From Verrucomicrobia bacterium Ga0077533 (GTDB lineage Bacteria > Verrucomicrobiota > Verrucomicrobiia > Opitutales > Opitutaceae): a DNA stretch of 64,000 bases. Each line of letters starts with the position of its first letter. Within the stretch, counting starts at the first letter, position 1. Both the position numbers and the translations under genes were made by a program. The stretch spans positions 30,430-94,429 of the forward strand of contig LNEH01000155.1 in assembly GCA_001464505.1 (NCBI GenBank), in the 5' to 3' direction. The notes beneath the pieces were generated by a model that was given only the letters and a program-made list of their open reading frames with translations, was not told where the DNA came from and did not search any database. Positions 1 through 9,744 of the stretch are shown piece by piece.

Positions 1-405
1 TTTTCCATCAAAAAGGGGAGCAATATCCACGGCGTGATGTTTGGCTCATCCAACTTGAAGGGGTTGGAGAAATTTCTGGAGGCGGCCTGGCATTTGGATG
101 ATCGGACCGGCGAAGCGAATTTCGACATAGACCGCGAAGGACGTTTCAATCTCCCCGGAGAGCTTCCAATGGACTGGGGCAAGACAAACAAGTTGCAGGT
201 CTTCGAAAGCGAACTCTCCACTGCCATCCTTGCCAAAGTCCTTGGGACCACGGCTGCCATCTATCGTTTTACGTTGGAGAAGGGATTTTTGCCTAAACAC
301 GCGAATACAGTGCTCAAATCGCTCCATGCCACGGGCAAAATGGAGAAAGTGTTCGGTCTGGGCTACTCGTCGCTTGAGAATCCACAGCCGGTGGTCCTAC
401 AGTAG
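1..405 (+). CDS. three-Cys-motif partner protein (TcmP)-like, C-terminal part, 5' truncated by window edge
   Basis: Frame is open from base 1 (FSIKKGSNIHGVMFGSSNLKGLEKFLEAAWHLD...), resembles the TcmP C-terminus; immediately followed by a DUF5131/Gp37-Gp68 gene, the usual partner. Confidence 0.7.
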   Translation, partial: FSIKKGSNIHGVMFGSSNLKGLEKFLEAAWHLDDRTGEANFDIDREGRFNLPGELPMDWGKTNKLQVFESELSTAILAKVLGTTAAIYRFTLEKGFLPKHANTVLKSLHATGKMEKVFGLGYSSLENPQPVVLQ

Positions 406-408
406 AAC

Positions 409-1158
409 ATGCGCGGCAAATCCCACATTGAATGGACCGAATCCACCTGGAACCCGGTGACGGGGTGCAGCAAGGTCAGCGCGGGCTGCAAGCACTGTTA
501 TGCCGAGCGCATGGCGCTGCGGCTCCAGGCGATGGGCAACGAACGGTATGCCAATGGTTTTGCCGTCACCTTGCACGAGGATCTGGTTGAGGCGCCCAAA
601 TTTTGGAAGACCCCGCGCGTGATCTTTGTGAATTCGATGAGCGATCTTTTTCACGAGAAAGTCCCGCTGGAATTCATCAAAAAAGTCTTCGCGACCATGC
701 GGGCCTGTCCTCAGCATACGTTTCAAATTCTTACCAAAAGAAGCGACCGATTGGTTGAAATAGCCGGGCAGCTCGACTGGGCTCCGAACGTCTGGATGGG
801 GGTGAGCGTGGAAGATTCCCGCGTTGTCCACCGCGTGAATGATCTCCAGCGCGTCCCTGCAGCGGTTCGATTTCTTTCCCTCGAACCACTTATCGGCGCG
901 ATCGACGATCTGCCGCTCGAAGGCATCGATTGGGCAATTGTCGGCGGGGAAAGTGGACCCGGAGCCCGGGAAATGAAGATCGAATGGGTCCGGTCGATTT
1001 TCCGGCAGTGCCGGAAGTCCGGGACGGCATTTTTCTTCAAGCAGTGGGGCGGTGTGCGAAAGGATCTGACTGGCCGCGAGCTCCGCGGTCGCACCTATGA
1101 CGAGATGCCTACTCCGCGCGATCCAGAGGCAAGGCGCCTGGCGCTTTTGTCGGCATAG
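409..1158 (+). CDS. DUF5131 / phage Gp37-Gp68 family protein (three-Cys motif)
   Basis: IEWTESTWNPVTGCSKVSAGCKHCYAERMALRLQ motif; starts 3 nt after the TcmP-like stop. Confidence 0.88.
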   Translation: MRGKSHIEWTESTWNPVTGCSKVSAGCKHCYAERMALRLQAMGNERYANGFAVTLHEDLVEAPKFWKTPRVIFVNSMSDLFHEKVPLEFIKKVFATMRACPQHTFQILTKRSDRLVEIAGQLDWAPNVWMGVSVEDSRVVHRVNDLQRVPAAVRFLSLEPLIGAIDDLPLEGIDWAIVGGESGPGAREMKIEWVRSIFRQCRKSGTAFFFKQWGGVRKDLTGRELRGRTYDEMPTPRDPEARRLALLSA

Positions 1159-1234
1159 AGATCAGACAGAATACCCGGCAAGGGGCTGGCTTTGTATTTT
1201 TCAAGCAACGCCCCTGCGCCTTCGACCCAGTGCC

Positions 1235-1780
1235 ATGAGCCTGCAGCAACTCCAGCAAAAGCTCCCGGACGTGAGGGCGTGGATCGACCGCACCCTCGCA
1301 GCCCACGCGGCGCAGGCGCGTCCGGTCGTTGATCTCGGGTTCCCGCGGCTGGGCTCCTACTATTCCCCAACACTGCTGGTGTCGACCAAGGTCATTGCCG
1401 TGGCCAAGGTGCCCGCACCTCCGCTTGCCAGCATGGGCCTGACCGGCTTCGACGAATTCGAGAACTTGGATGCCGCCGGCATCACCTATCTCTCCTCCTT
1501 TTTCGTGCGGCACGGCTATGAACGCGATGAGTCGCTGCATTTCCACGAGCTCGTGCATGTGGTCCAGTGGCAGCACCTCGGCCCCGAACGCTTCATCATG
1601 GCTTATGCGTTGGGCCACCTCCTGTCCGGCGGCTACCGCACCAATCCCCTCGAAGAGATGGCCTATCGTCTACAAGCCCGCTTCGATCAGCACGCTCCGC
1701 CCTTCGATGTGGCCGCCATCGTCCACCCTGAACTGGATCGCCTCGTCCCCGCTCTCCTCGGAAGCACTTTGAAGTCATAG
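1235..1780 (+). CDS. putative HExxH zinc-metallopeptidase-like protein
   Basis: HELVHVVQWQH motif followed by a downstream Glu (NPLEEMAY); start moved from the 1097 ORF start to ATG 1235. Confidence 0.55.
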   Translation: MSLQQLQQKLPDVRAWIDRTLAAHAAQARPVVDLGFPRLGSYYSPTLLVSTKVIAVAKVPAPPLASMGLTGFDEFENLDAAGITYLSSFFVRHGYERDESLHFHELVHVVQWQHLGPERFIMAYALGHLLSGGYRTNPLEEMAYRLQARFDQHAPPFDVAAIVHPELDRLVPALLGSTLKS

Positions 1781-1876
1781 TTTTACCTATTTTACGCTGA
1801 TCGGGCTCAAGTTTCGGATGCTTCGTCCGTTTCGATTATTGCGTTTACTAACAAAGCCCTCAATTTAGGAATCACT

Positions 1877-2359
1877 ATGGCCTCCCTCCCTGCTCAACGC
1901 CTGTCCGCACCCCCGGTCATGCCCACGCCTGACGACCAGGAAATGGCGCGCGAATCCAGCCGCACGCTGGCTGAATTGCTCGCCCAGCCCCGTCGCACCC
2001 TACCGCAATTGTCGTTTCCCGCCCATGGCCGCGGGCAGCCCGAGCTCGTGCCCCTGCCGGCCGCGACTGCGCCGCTCATCGCCCAGATCCTGGCCCAGTT
2101 GGCGCGCGGCAACGCGGTCACTGTCATTCCGGTGCATTCGGAGCTGACCACCCAACAGGCGGCCGATCTGCTGGGTGTATCCCGGCCTCATCTGGTCGAA
2201 ATGCTCCGGACGAAGAAAATTCCCTACCGCAAGGTCGGGGCGCATCGCCGCATCCGATTCAGTGACCTCATGGGCTTCAAGCTGACCGAGGACGTCGCCC
2301 GGCAGAAAGCGCTGGATACCTTGGCCGCCCAGGCTCAGGAACTCGACCAAGGCTACTGA
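1877..2359 (+). CDS. excisionase-type HTH protein, probable antitoxin of a PIN toxin pair
   Basis: LTTQQAADLLGVSRPHLVEMLRTKKIPYRKVGAHRRIRFSDL helix-turn-helix; 14 nt upstream of a PIN-domain gene. Confidence 0.78.
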   Translation: MASLPAQRLSAPPVMPTPDDQEMARESSRTLAELLAQPRRTLPQLSFPAHGRGQPELVPLPAATAPLIAQILAQLARGNAVTVIPVHSELTTQQAADLLGVSRPHLVEMLRTKKIPYRKVGAHRRIRFSDLMGFKLTEDVARQKALDTLAAQAQELDQGY

Positions 2360-2373
2360 GCCGGTGAACCGAC

Positions 2374-2946
2374 ATGGGCACGCATTTCACCGCTCTGTTT
2401 GATGCCTGCGTGCTCTATCCGGCGCCCCTGCGCGATCTCTTGCTGCAGCTCGCCACCACCGGACTGTTTCGCGCCAAGTGGAGCAATCAAATCCATGAGG
2501 AGTGGATCGAGGCGGTGCTGGAGCAGCGCAAAGATCTCAGGCGGGAACAATTGGAGCGGACCCGCCAATTGATGAACGCGCACGCCTACGACAGCCTGGT
2601 GACAGGCCATGAGGCCTTGATCGGCGGACTAACGATGCCGGATGCCGACGACCGCCATGTTCTGGCGGCGGCGATCCGGGGACGGGCCGATGTGATCGTG
2701 ACCTTCAACCTCAAGCACTTCCCGGCCGCCGTTCTCGAACCGTATGAAATCGAGGCGCAACATCCCGATGAATTCATCAGTAACCTGACCGACCTGATGC
2801 CGCAGGCGGTTTGCGCCGCAGCAAAGACCTGCAGAGCACGCCTCAAAAAACCAGCCAAGACGGTGGACGAATACCTCGCGAGGCTGGCCAGTCAACAATT
2901 GCCCGTGACCGTGTCATTTCTCACTGAGAACCGACGCCTCCTGTGA
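2374..2946 (+). CDS. PIN-domain protein, probable toxin
   Basis: FDACVLYPAPLRDLLL...MPDADDRHVLAAAIRGRADVIVTFNLKHFP: PIN acidic residues; paired with HTH gene. Confidence 0.82.
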   Translation: MGTHFTALFDACVLYPAPLRDLLLQLATTGLFRAKWSNQIHEEWIEAVLEQRKDLRREQLERTRQLMNAHAYDSLVTGHEALIGGLTMPDADDRHVLAAAIRGRADVIVTFNLKHFPAAVLEPYEIEAQHPDEFISNLTDLMPQAVCAAAKTCRARLKKPAKTVDEYLARLASQQLPVTVSFLTENRRLL

Positions 2947-2977
2947 AGTCACTCGCTCCGCGATGTGGAGCGAAGGA

Positions 2978-3062
2978 TGGTGCCCGAGGCGAGACTCGAA
3001 CTCGCATGCGATTAAGCACAGGCTTCTGAGACCTGCGTGTCTACCAATTCCACCACCCGGGC
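2978..3062 (-). tRNA. tRNA-Leu (CAG), CCA encoded
   Basis: Reverse strand GCCCGGGTGGTGGAATTGGTAGACACGCAGGTCTCAGAAGCCTG...GAGTTCGAGTCTCGCCTCGGGCACCA; anticodon stem CAGGT/GCCTG, 7-bp acceptor. Confidence 0.95.
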
Positions 3063-3121
3063 AAAAAACAGAAGGGGCATGGATACGCCCCGCCGGGGGT
3101 GGCGCAAGTGTTTTGTTGCAG

Positions 3122-3183
3122 AGGTGGAACGCGTTGACCTCAACGCGTTTCTCCCAAGCGCGCCGGGTCAGCGCGCTCCACCT
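3122..3183. repeat. REP-like element: outer stem AGGTGGA/TCCACCT with two inner hairpins
   Basis: AACGCGTTGA-CC-TCAACGCGTT perfect hairpin plus GCGCGC...GCGCGC hairpin; related copy at 5119-5198. Confidence 0.75.
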
Positions 3184-4274
3184 GGCGCAAACTTGCGCTC
3201 GTGTTCCAGCAACCGCTGCTTGCGCCAGACGCCGCCCGCGTAGCCGTTCAGCGAACCGTCGGCATTGATCACGCGATGGCAGGGAATGACGAGGGCCAGC
3301 ATGTTCGAGCCGTTGGCCCGGCCGATGGCGCGCGGGGCCTTGGGCAGGCCCAGCTGGCGGGCCATCTCCGCATAACTGCGGGTGCGACCGGCCGGGATGC
3401 GCTGCAACTCGGTCCACACGCGCCGCTGAAAATCTGACCCGACCGGCGCGAGCGGCAGATCAAAGGCCAGCGATTCGCCGGTGAAATAACGGGTCAACTG
3501 CCGCTGTGTTTCCTCCAGCACCGCGCTGCTGCCCGGCACGATCGCGCACTTCAAACGGCGGCGTAGACCGGCCAGTTCGCGTTCGAGCCCGCGGCGATCG
3601 ACAAACTCCAGCAAACGCAACCCGTGCTCGTCGGCCAGCGCGAGCACGGTGCCGAGCGGCGTCTCCAGCCGCTGAGCGAGCAGGCAGGCACCGGCCTTGG
3701 CGTCCCGGGGCGGCTGGCCGAAGATGCGCGTGAACGCCTCGCGAAATCCGCTGGTGGACTCGTAGCCGCGGGCCAGTTGCACCTCGATGACGGCCTTGCC
3801 GGCTTTCACATCCCGCAGGGCCAGGCCCATCCGGCGCGCGCGCTGATAGGCATGGAAGGTCATGCCGTGATAGGCTTGGAACTGCCGGCGCGCGGTCGAG
3901 GGCTCGATGCCCATCGTGGCCAGATTCTTGTCCGTCACGCGGCCATCCACGGATTCCTCGACGGCGCGCCGCAGGCGCTCAACGAGCGGCGGCACCGGCT
4001 TGGTGCGATCCATCGGCCGGCACAGCCGGCACGGGCGGTAGCCGCCGTGCAGCGCCTCGTTGATGGTGGGGAAAAACTCAACGTTCTGTGGTTTGGGTTT
4101 CTTGGCGCGGCAGGTCGGACGGCAGAAGATGCCGGTCGTCTTGACGCCGGTGAAAAAGACGCCCTCGTAGGCGGCGTCGCGCCGGGCGAGCGCCCGATAC
4201 ATCGTGCGCGGAGTGGGCAGAGACTGGACGGGAGCGGACAAGACGGGTTCAGGTTGAATCATGCGCCGGAGCAT
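3168..4274 (-). CDS. ada: bifunctional DNA-binding transcriptional regulator / O6-methylguanine-DNA methyltransferase Ada
   Basis: N-terminal metal-binding FFTGVKTTGIFCRPTCRAKKP...CRLCRP, AraC HTH, C-terminal PCHRVINADGSLNGYAGG. Confidence 0.93.
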   Translation of the reverse strand: MLRRMIQPEPVLSAPVQSLPTPRTMYRALARRDAAYEGVFFTGVKTTGIFCRPTCRAKKPKPQNVEFFPTINEALHGGYRPCRLCRPMDRTKPVPPLVERLRRAVEESVDGRVTDKNLATMGIEPSTARRQFQAYHGMTFHAYQRARRMGLALRDVKAGKAVIEVQLARGYESTSGFREAFTRIFGQPPRDAKAGACLLAQRLETPLGTVLALADEHGLRLLEFVDRRGLERELAGLRRRLKCAIVPGSSAVLEETQRQLTRYFTGESLAFDLPLAPVGSDFQRRVWTELQRIPAGRTRSYAEMARQLGLPKAPRAIGRANGSNMLALVIPCHRVINADGSLNGYAGGVWRKQRLLEHERKFAPGGAR

Positions 4275-4315
4275 AGCGCAACCGAGGGCGGCAATTCCGC
4301 CGATATTCGGGCGGG

Positions 4316-5065
4316 TTATTTTTTGGGCAGGTAATCGCGCAGAACGGGAACGGTTTTTTCGCGCCGGCCGTTGCCCAGCCGCACAAAATAGGGTTCGGGG
4401 GGGAGCAGGCCGGTGTCTTCTTCCTCCTCCTCATCGTCCGTCTCCAGGCCCTCGATCTCGCAGGTCTCGCCCTCGTCGAAGTATTGCGAGACCCGGCGGG
4501 CGGTGGGATCAAGCCACACCAGCGGCGTCGCCAGGTCGCCTTTCGACTTTACCTGGACGAAGTGACACGGAAACCGCTCGTGGGTGTAATGCTTGATGAA
4601 GTCGCTGAGCCACTTGTTGGCGAGGCCCTCGCGATGGGTGAGAAACACGACGTCGGCAAAATGGATGCAGGCGTCGAACCATTGCCGGAGCACCGGCTGT
4701 TTCTCCGCGAGCCGGCAATCCACGACACAAAAAATCCGCGCGAGGGTGGCGCCGTGCTCCTCCAGCCAGGGTTTCAGGGCTTCCAACTGGTCGATCGGGC
4801 TGGCCAGCGAGTCCGTCAAAAAGAAAACCGTCGTGCCCGGCGGCAGATCGACCGGCGGCAGGGCCGGCTCATGCCAGGTCCAGCGGCGAACCTCGGCATT
4901 GGGCAGGCCGGCCAGCCTGACGTCGAGCGGGTCGGCGGCCTCACCCTCCGCCAGCAACACCAGCGCCCGGTCCTCCGCCGCGAGTCCGTTCTCGATCAGG
5001 TCGCGCACGAGGGCGCGCCGGCCCGAACCGGGCGTGCCGAGGACAAAATAAACCGGGGAGCTCAT
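4316..5065 (-). CDS. P-loop (CobW-like) GTP-binding protein
   Basis: GTPGSGRRALVRDLI Walker A; acidic DDEEEEEDTG tract near C-terminus; start moved to MSSPVYF. Confidence 0.5.
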   Translation of the reverse strand: MSSPVYFVLGTPGSGRRALVRDLIENGLAAEDRALVLLAEGEAADPLDVRLAGLPNAEVRRWTWHEPALPPVDLPPGTTVFFLTDSLASPIDQLEALKPWLEEHGATLARIFCVVDCRLAEKQPVLRQWFDACIHFADVVFLTHREGLANKWLSDFIKHYTHERFPCHFVQVKSKGDLATPLVWLDPTARRVSQYFDEGETCEIEGLETDDEEEEEDTGLLPPEPYFVRLGNGRREKTVPVLRDYLPKK

Positions 5066-5118
5066 GTAGCCGCAAAGAGGCGCAAATCGCGCAAAAGACA
5101 ATCTGCGTTTTGTTTGGG

Positions 5119-5198
5119 AAGGGTGGAACGCGTTGACCTCAACGCGTTGATTTTGCCAGGGGGCGGTCTAGGCGCGTTGGGGTCAACGCGCCTCACCT
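5119..5198. repeat. REP-like double-hairpin element, second copy of the 3122-3183 family
   Basis: GGTGGAACGCGTTGACCTCAACGCGTT shared with 3124-3150; second hairpin AGGCGCGTTG/CAACGCGCCT; abuts the aroC stop. Confidence 0.75.
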
Positions 5199-6323
5199 TC
5201 AGAATTTAAACGTCTGGTTCTGCGCCGCCTGACGCATCCAGTGGTCCACCAGCACGAGCGCCGCCATGGCCTCGACCATCACCACGGCGCGCGGCAGCAC
5301 GCACGGATCGTGCCGGCCCCGCGCCTGCAGTTCGGTCTCCTGGCCGTGGATATCCACGGTCTTCTGCGGCTGGAGGATGGTCGCGGTGGGCTTGAAGGCG
5401 GTGCGGAAGACAATCTCCTCGCCGTTGCTGATGCCACCCTGCACCCCGCCCGAATAGTTGGTCGCCGTGCGAACCTGGCCGCCCTGGGAGACAAAGGCGT
5501 CGTTGTGGACGGAACCCTTGAGGAGCGTGCCGGCAAAGCCGCTGCCGATCTCAAACCCCTTGGTCGCGGGCAAGGAGAGCATGGCCTTGGCCAAATCAGC
5601 CTCGAGCCGGTCGAACACCGGCTCGCCGAGCCCGACGGGCATGTGGCGCACGCGGCACTCGATGATGCCGCCCACGGAGTTGCCCTCGCTGCGCGCCTGC
5701 TTGATGCGCTCGATCATCTTCGCGGCAGCGGCGGCATCGGGACAACGCACGGCGTTGGCCTCGACCTCGGCGAGCGTGGGAAACCCGGTGATTGTCGGCG
5801 CGGCGATGTCGTGGATGCGCGTCACGTAGGCACGGACCTCGAGCTTGTTCGCCAGATGGAGAATCTTCTTGGCGACGGCTCCGGCGGCCACCCGACCGAT
5901 GGTTTCGCGGGCCGAGGAGCGCCCGCCGCCGCGATGGTCACGGTGGCCGTATTTGGCCTGATAGGTGAAGTCGGCGTGTGACGGGCGGAATTTTTCCCGC
6001 ATTTCGGCGTAGGCCTCGGGCCGCTGGTCGCTGCTGTGCACCACCAGGGCGATGGGTGCGCCGGTGGTCCGGCCTTCGAAGACCCCGGACAATATCTCGA
6101 CCTTGTCGGCCTCTTTGCGCGGCGTCGTGATGTCACTCTGGCCCGGACGGCGGCGATCCAGATCGGGCTGGATGTCCTCCGCCGCCAGCGGCAGACGCGC
6201 CGGGCAGCCGTCGATGACCACGCCCACGGCCGGCCCATGACTTTCGCCCCAGGTGGTGATACGGAAAAATTGGCCGAAGGAATTGGACACGGGCCGGAAT
6301 GTTTGAGCGCGCTCTGCTTGCAA
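5199..6323 (-). CDS. aroC: chorismate synthase
   Basis: [59 protein letters not shown]. Confidence 0.96.
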   Translation of the reverse strand: MQAERAQTFRPVSNSFGQFFRITTWGESHGPAVGVVIDGCPARLPLAAEDIQPDLDRRRPGQSDITTPRKEADKVEILSGVFEGRTTGAPIALVVHSSDQRPEAYAEMREKFRPSHADFTYQAKYGHRDHRGGGRSSARETIGRVAAGAVAKKILHLANKLEVRAYVTRIHDIAAPTITGFPTLAEVEANAVRCPDAAAAAKMIERIKQARSEGNSVGGIIECRVRHMPVGLGEPVFDRLEADLAKAMLSLPATKGFEIGSGFAGTLLKGSVHNDAFVSQGGQVRTATNYSGGVQGGISNGEEIVFRTAFKPTATILQPQKTVDIHGQETELQARGRHDPCVLPRAVVMVEAMAALVLVDHWMRQAAQNQTFKF

Positions 6324-6352
6324 GCAAGCCCTAGGTGGGGCATAGGGAGCGC

Positions 6353-6961
6353 ATGAAATTTTTCATCCTGAGCGGCAGCCACCGCGCGGAAGCCCAGTCG
6401 CTCAAGGTCGCGAAATATGTGCAGGCGGTGCTGGCGCGCGAACATTCCGGGGCCGAAACCCATCTCTGCAGTCTGAGCGGCAATCCCCTGCCCCTGTGGG
6501 ACGAGACCACCGGCGGCGCCCCCGATGCGCTGTGGGATCCGATCTCCGCCGAGTTGAAGGCGGCGGACGCGTTGGTCGTCGTGACACCGGAGTGGAGCGG
6601 CATGGCGACGCCCGGCGTGAAGAACTTCCTGCTCAACTGCACGGCCGGCGAAGTCGGCCACAAGCCCGGCCTCATCGTAACCGTGTCGGCGAGCCGCGGC
6701 GGCAGTTACCCGGTGGCGGAACTGCGCATGAGCGGCACCAAGAACAACCGGCTTTGCTGGATTCCCGAGCACGTCATCATCCAGCACGCCGAGCAGAACC
6801 TGAACGCCGCCGATGGCGCGGCTGACCTCGGCAAGGAAGACGCCATGCAGCGGAAGCGCCTGCGCTATGCCCTGCGGCTGCTGGAGGATTACGGCAAGGC
6901 ACTCAAGCTGGTGCGGGCCGGCGGCGCGGTGGATCACAAAGCCTTTCCCAGCGGGATGTAG
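6353..6961 (+). CDS. NADPH-dependent FMN reductase family protein
   Basis: [44 protein letters not shown] flavodoxin-like motifs. Confidence 0.8.
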   Translation: MKFFILSGSHRAEAQSLKVAKYVQAVLAREHSGAETHLCSLSGNPLPLWDETTGGAPDALWDPISAELKAADALVVVTPEWSGMATPGVKNFLLNCTAGEVGHKPGLIVTVSASRGGSYPVAELRMSGTKNNRLCWIPEHVIIQHAEQNLNAADGAADLGKEDAMQRKRLRYALRLLEDYGKALKLVRAGGAVDHKAFPSGM

Positions 6962-6979
6962 TCTGCCTCCGCCCTGCGG

Positions 6980-7027
6980 GCTACGGCGAGACAGCCTTCG
7001 CGGCGCGGTGGCTTGCCGAGCCGTAGC
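6980..7027. repeat. REP-like inverted repeat GCTACGGC...GCCGTAGC
   Basis: 8-bp outer stem 6980-6987 / 7020-7027; lies in repeat-rich non-coding interval 6962-7180. Confidence 0.5.
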
Positions 7028-7180
7028 TCCATAGGAGCGAAGGCCATTTTATTTCCGCCCCGGAAAAAGAAAGCTGGCCTGCCAGCCGTAGCCACACTCG
7101 GGCTGCATAGCGGATCACACCCCCTCCTTCGCCAAAGGCTTCGGAGGGCAGCCTTCGTCCACGCATTGCTCGGCGAAGGC

Positions 7181-7256
7181 TGGTGCCCCCGCCCGGAATT
7201 GAACCGGGATCACACGTTTAGGAAACGCGTGCTCTATCCATTTGAGCTACGGGGAC
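7181..7256 (-). tRNA. tRNA-Arg (CCT), CCA encoded
   Basis: GTCCCCGTAGCTCAAATGGATAGAGCACGCGTTTCCTAAACGTG...GGTTCAATTCCGGGCGGGGGCACCA. Confidence 0.95.
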
Positions 7257-7358
7257 TAAAGGCCTGCCCAAGCATGGCCGCCGCAAGGGTTTGGCAAACC
7301 AAAAATGCCCGTTGACAGGGGTAGACTGAAAGCCAACCTTCCGAATCCTTTTCCCATC

Positions 7359-7553
7359 ATGAGCACGACCGAAACCAAGACCCAGACCCTCAAGCCCGAG
7401 GAAATTCCCTTTACCAGCCCCCAGCTGATGAGCCGCTTCATCACGGACACCGGCAAGATCCTGCCCCGCAAATACACCGGCTTTTCCGCCAAGCAGCAGC
7501 GCCGCGTCACGTCGAACATCAAGCGCGCGCGCAACATGCTGACGATGCAATAA
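7359..7553 (+). CDS. rpsR: 30S ribosomal protein S18
   Basis: [37 protein letters not shown]; start ATG 7359. Confidence 0.92.
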   Translation: MSTTETKTQTLKPEEIPFTSPQLMSRFITDTGKILPRKYTGFSAKQQRRVTSNIKRARNMLTMQ

Positions 7554-7576
7554 GCCGTTGCCGGCTTACCTTTTCC

Positions 7577-7602
7577 GCCGGAGCATGTGCTCCGGCTTTT
7601 TT
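7577..7602 (+). terminator. intrinsic terminator after rpsR
   Basis: GCCGGAGCA-TG-TGCTCCGGC followed by TTTTTT. Confidence 0.9.
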
Positions 7603-7614
7603 GTCGCCCGAAAT

Positions 7615-8598
7615 ATGCAGGTCCATGTTCATTCCCCCTCCCTCACCAGCCTGCGCCGTCTGGCCAAGGCGCTGCAACGCGGTGCGCTGGTGGCGATCCC
7701 GACCGAAACGGTCTATGGACTGGCCGCCCATGCGCTCGATGCCAAAGCCTGCCGCGCAATCTTCCGGGCCAAGCGAAGGCCGGCCAATGACCCGCTGATC
7801 GTGCATGTGCTCGATTTGGCCCAGGCCGAGCAACTGGCTGAATTTAATGACACGGCGCGCCGGCTGGCCCGGCGCTTCTGGCCCGGCCCGCTGACCCTCG
7901 TGCTGCCCAAAAAAAACCTGGTGCCCGGTGTCGTGACCTCCGGCGGCCCGACGGTCGCGATCCGCGCCCCGTCGCATCCGCTGGCCCGCAGGTTACTGCG
8001 GCTGGCCAAAATCCCGCTGGCGGCGCCCAGCGCCAATCTTTTCGGCTACATCAGCCCCACCACGGCGGAGCATGTGCGCGAAGGCCTGGGCCGGCGCATT
8101 CCGCACCTTCTTGACGGCGGGGCGTGCCCCGTGGGCGTGGAATCCACCGTCCTCGATGTGACCAATCCAGGAAAAGCCCGGATCTTGCGACCGGGCGCGG
8201 TGACGGCGGATCAGCTCGGGCGCTTCCTCGGCCGAAAGGTGCCCACGGCCAGATCCCGCCATCCGCAGGCGCAGCAACTCGCGCCCGGAATGCTGGAGCG
8301 GCATTACAGCCCGCGCACCCCGCTGGTCTTGCGCCGCCCCGCCGGCAAGCTGCCGACGGGCGTGGCGGCGGTGTTCCTGCGCCCGCCGGGCAAAAAAAAC
8401 CTGCCGCACGCGTTTTGGCTGAGCCGGCGGGGCGCCCTCAAGGAAGTGGCGCGCAATCTCTACGAAGTGCTGCGGCGGGCCGACGCCGGCGGCTACCGGC
8501 AGATCTGGGTGGAGCCTTTGCCGGCGGAGGGCGGCGGATTGGCGGCGGCCATCCATGACCGCCTGAAGCGCGCGGCCGCGAGAAAACGCGGCCGTTAG
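7615..8598 (+). CDS. L-threonylcarbamoyladenylate synthase (Sua5/YciO/YrdC family)
   Basis: RGALVAIPTETVYGLAAHALDAKACRAIFRAKRRPANDPLIVHV; C-terminal Sua5 domain. ORF-track start 7558 lies in the rpsR terminator, so ATG 7615 preferred. Confidence 0.93.
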   Translation: MQVHVHSPSLTSLRRLAKALQRGALVAIPTETVYGLAAHALDAKACRAIFRAKRRPANDPLIVHVLDLAQAEQLAEFNDTARRLARRFWPGPLTLVLPKKNLVPGVVTSGGPTVAIRAPSHPLARRLLRLAKIPLAAPSANLFGYISPTTAEHVREGLGRRIPHLLDGGACPVGVESTVLDVTNPGKARILRPGAVTADQLGRFLGRKVPTARSRHPQAQQLAPGMLERHYSPRTPLVLRRPAGKLPTGVAAVFLRPPGKKNLPHAFWLSRRGALKEVARNLYEVLRRADAGGYRQIWVEPLPAEGGGLAAAIHDRLKRAAARKRGR

Positions 8599-9693
8599 TC
8601 AAGTGGGCAGGATTTCCGCCAGCGCCGCCAACAGGCGCTCGTTTTGCGCCCGAGTGCCCACCGTGATGCGCAGCCACTCCGGCAGCCCATAGGGGTTCAC
8701 CGGCCGGGTGATGACGCCCCGCTGCTGCAACGCCCCGAAGACACGCGCGCCGTCACCCACCTTAACGAGCAGGAAATTCCCGCCGCCGGGCACGAAGGCG
8801 AGCCCGAGCCTGCGGAAGCCATCGGCCAGCAGCGTCCGGCCGGCCGCATTTTCCCGCCGGTATTTTTCCACAAACTCGTGATCATCGAGCGCTGCGATCG
8901 CGGCCGCGACGGCGATGCCGTTCACATTGAACGGCTGGCGGGCGCGCTGCACGATGGCGATCAGCTCCGGCGCCGCATAACCGTAGCCCACCCGGAGCGC
9001 GGCGAGACCGTAGATTTTTGAAAAAGTCCGCAGGCAGATCACCTTCCGGCCCTCAGCGATGAGCGGCCGCAAATCGGGCGCCGGATCAAGAAATTCCGCA
9101 TAGGCCTCGTCGAAGACCAGGATCACGTGCGGGGGCAACGACCGCACCAGTTCGGATATTTCCTCTGCGGAATTTGTCGCTCCGATTGGATTAGCTGGGC
9201 TCGCCAGAAAAACCAGCCGCGTGCGCGGGGTCACCGCCGCCACCAGCAGTTTGAGATCCTGCCGCATGTCCACCAAGGGCACCTCCACCGGGGTCGCCCC
9301 GAACATCAGCGTGACCAGCTTGTAGACCATGAACGAGGATCGGGGCATCACGCACTCCACGCCTGGCGCGAGGAATGCGTGGCCGAGCAATTCGATGAGC
9401 TCGTTCGAGCCGTCACCGATGATGAACTGGTCCATGCCCAGATTCCACTTGGCCGCGAGTTTCTGCCGCAGCGCATAATAGCCGCCGTCGGGATAAAGGT
9501 TCGCCTCGCGCAACGCCCGCTCCGCCGCCGCGACGGCTTTGGGTGACGGCCCGAACGGATTCTCGTTCGACGCGAGCTTGATGATGCCCGCCGGGTCCAG
9601 CCCCAGTTCCCGCGCCACCTGGTCAATCGGCTTGCCGGGCTCATAGAGCGGTTGGGTCAGGATCCCCTGGTTGGCGAGTTCGGCAAATGTCAT
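8599..9693 (-). CDS. hisC: histidinol-phosphate aminotransferase
   Basis: IKLASNENPFGPSPKAV, DEAYAEFLD, RTFSKIYGLAALRVGYG. Confidence 0.93.
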   Translation of the reverse strand: MTFAELANQGILTQPLYEPGKPIDQVARELGLDPAGIIKLASNENPFGPSPKAVAAAERALREANLYPDGGYYALRQKLAAKWNLGMDQFIIGDGSNELIELLGHAFLAPGVECVMPRSSFMVYKLVTLMFGATPVEVPLVDMRQDLKLLVAAVTPRTRLVFLASPANPIGATNSAEEISELVRSLPPHVILVFDEAYAEFLDPAPDLRPLIAEGRKVICLRTFSKIYGLAALRVGYGYAAPELIAIVQRARQPFNVNGIAVAAAIAALDDHEFVEKYRRENAAGRTLLADGFRRLGLAFVPGGGNFLLVKVGDGARVFGALQQRGVITRPVNPYGLPEWLRITVGTRAQNERLLAALAEILPT

Positions 9694-9744
9694 GCGTTCA
9701 GCCCACCGCGTGGCGGGTTTTGAGACAAACCAAAAGCGGCCGGT

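Noticed and set aside
7558-7614. Upstream start of the Sua5-family ORF
   Set aside because: Lies within the rpsR terminator hairpin; ATG 7615 preferred.
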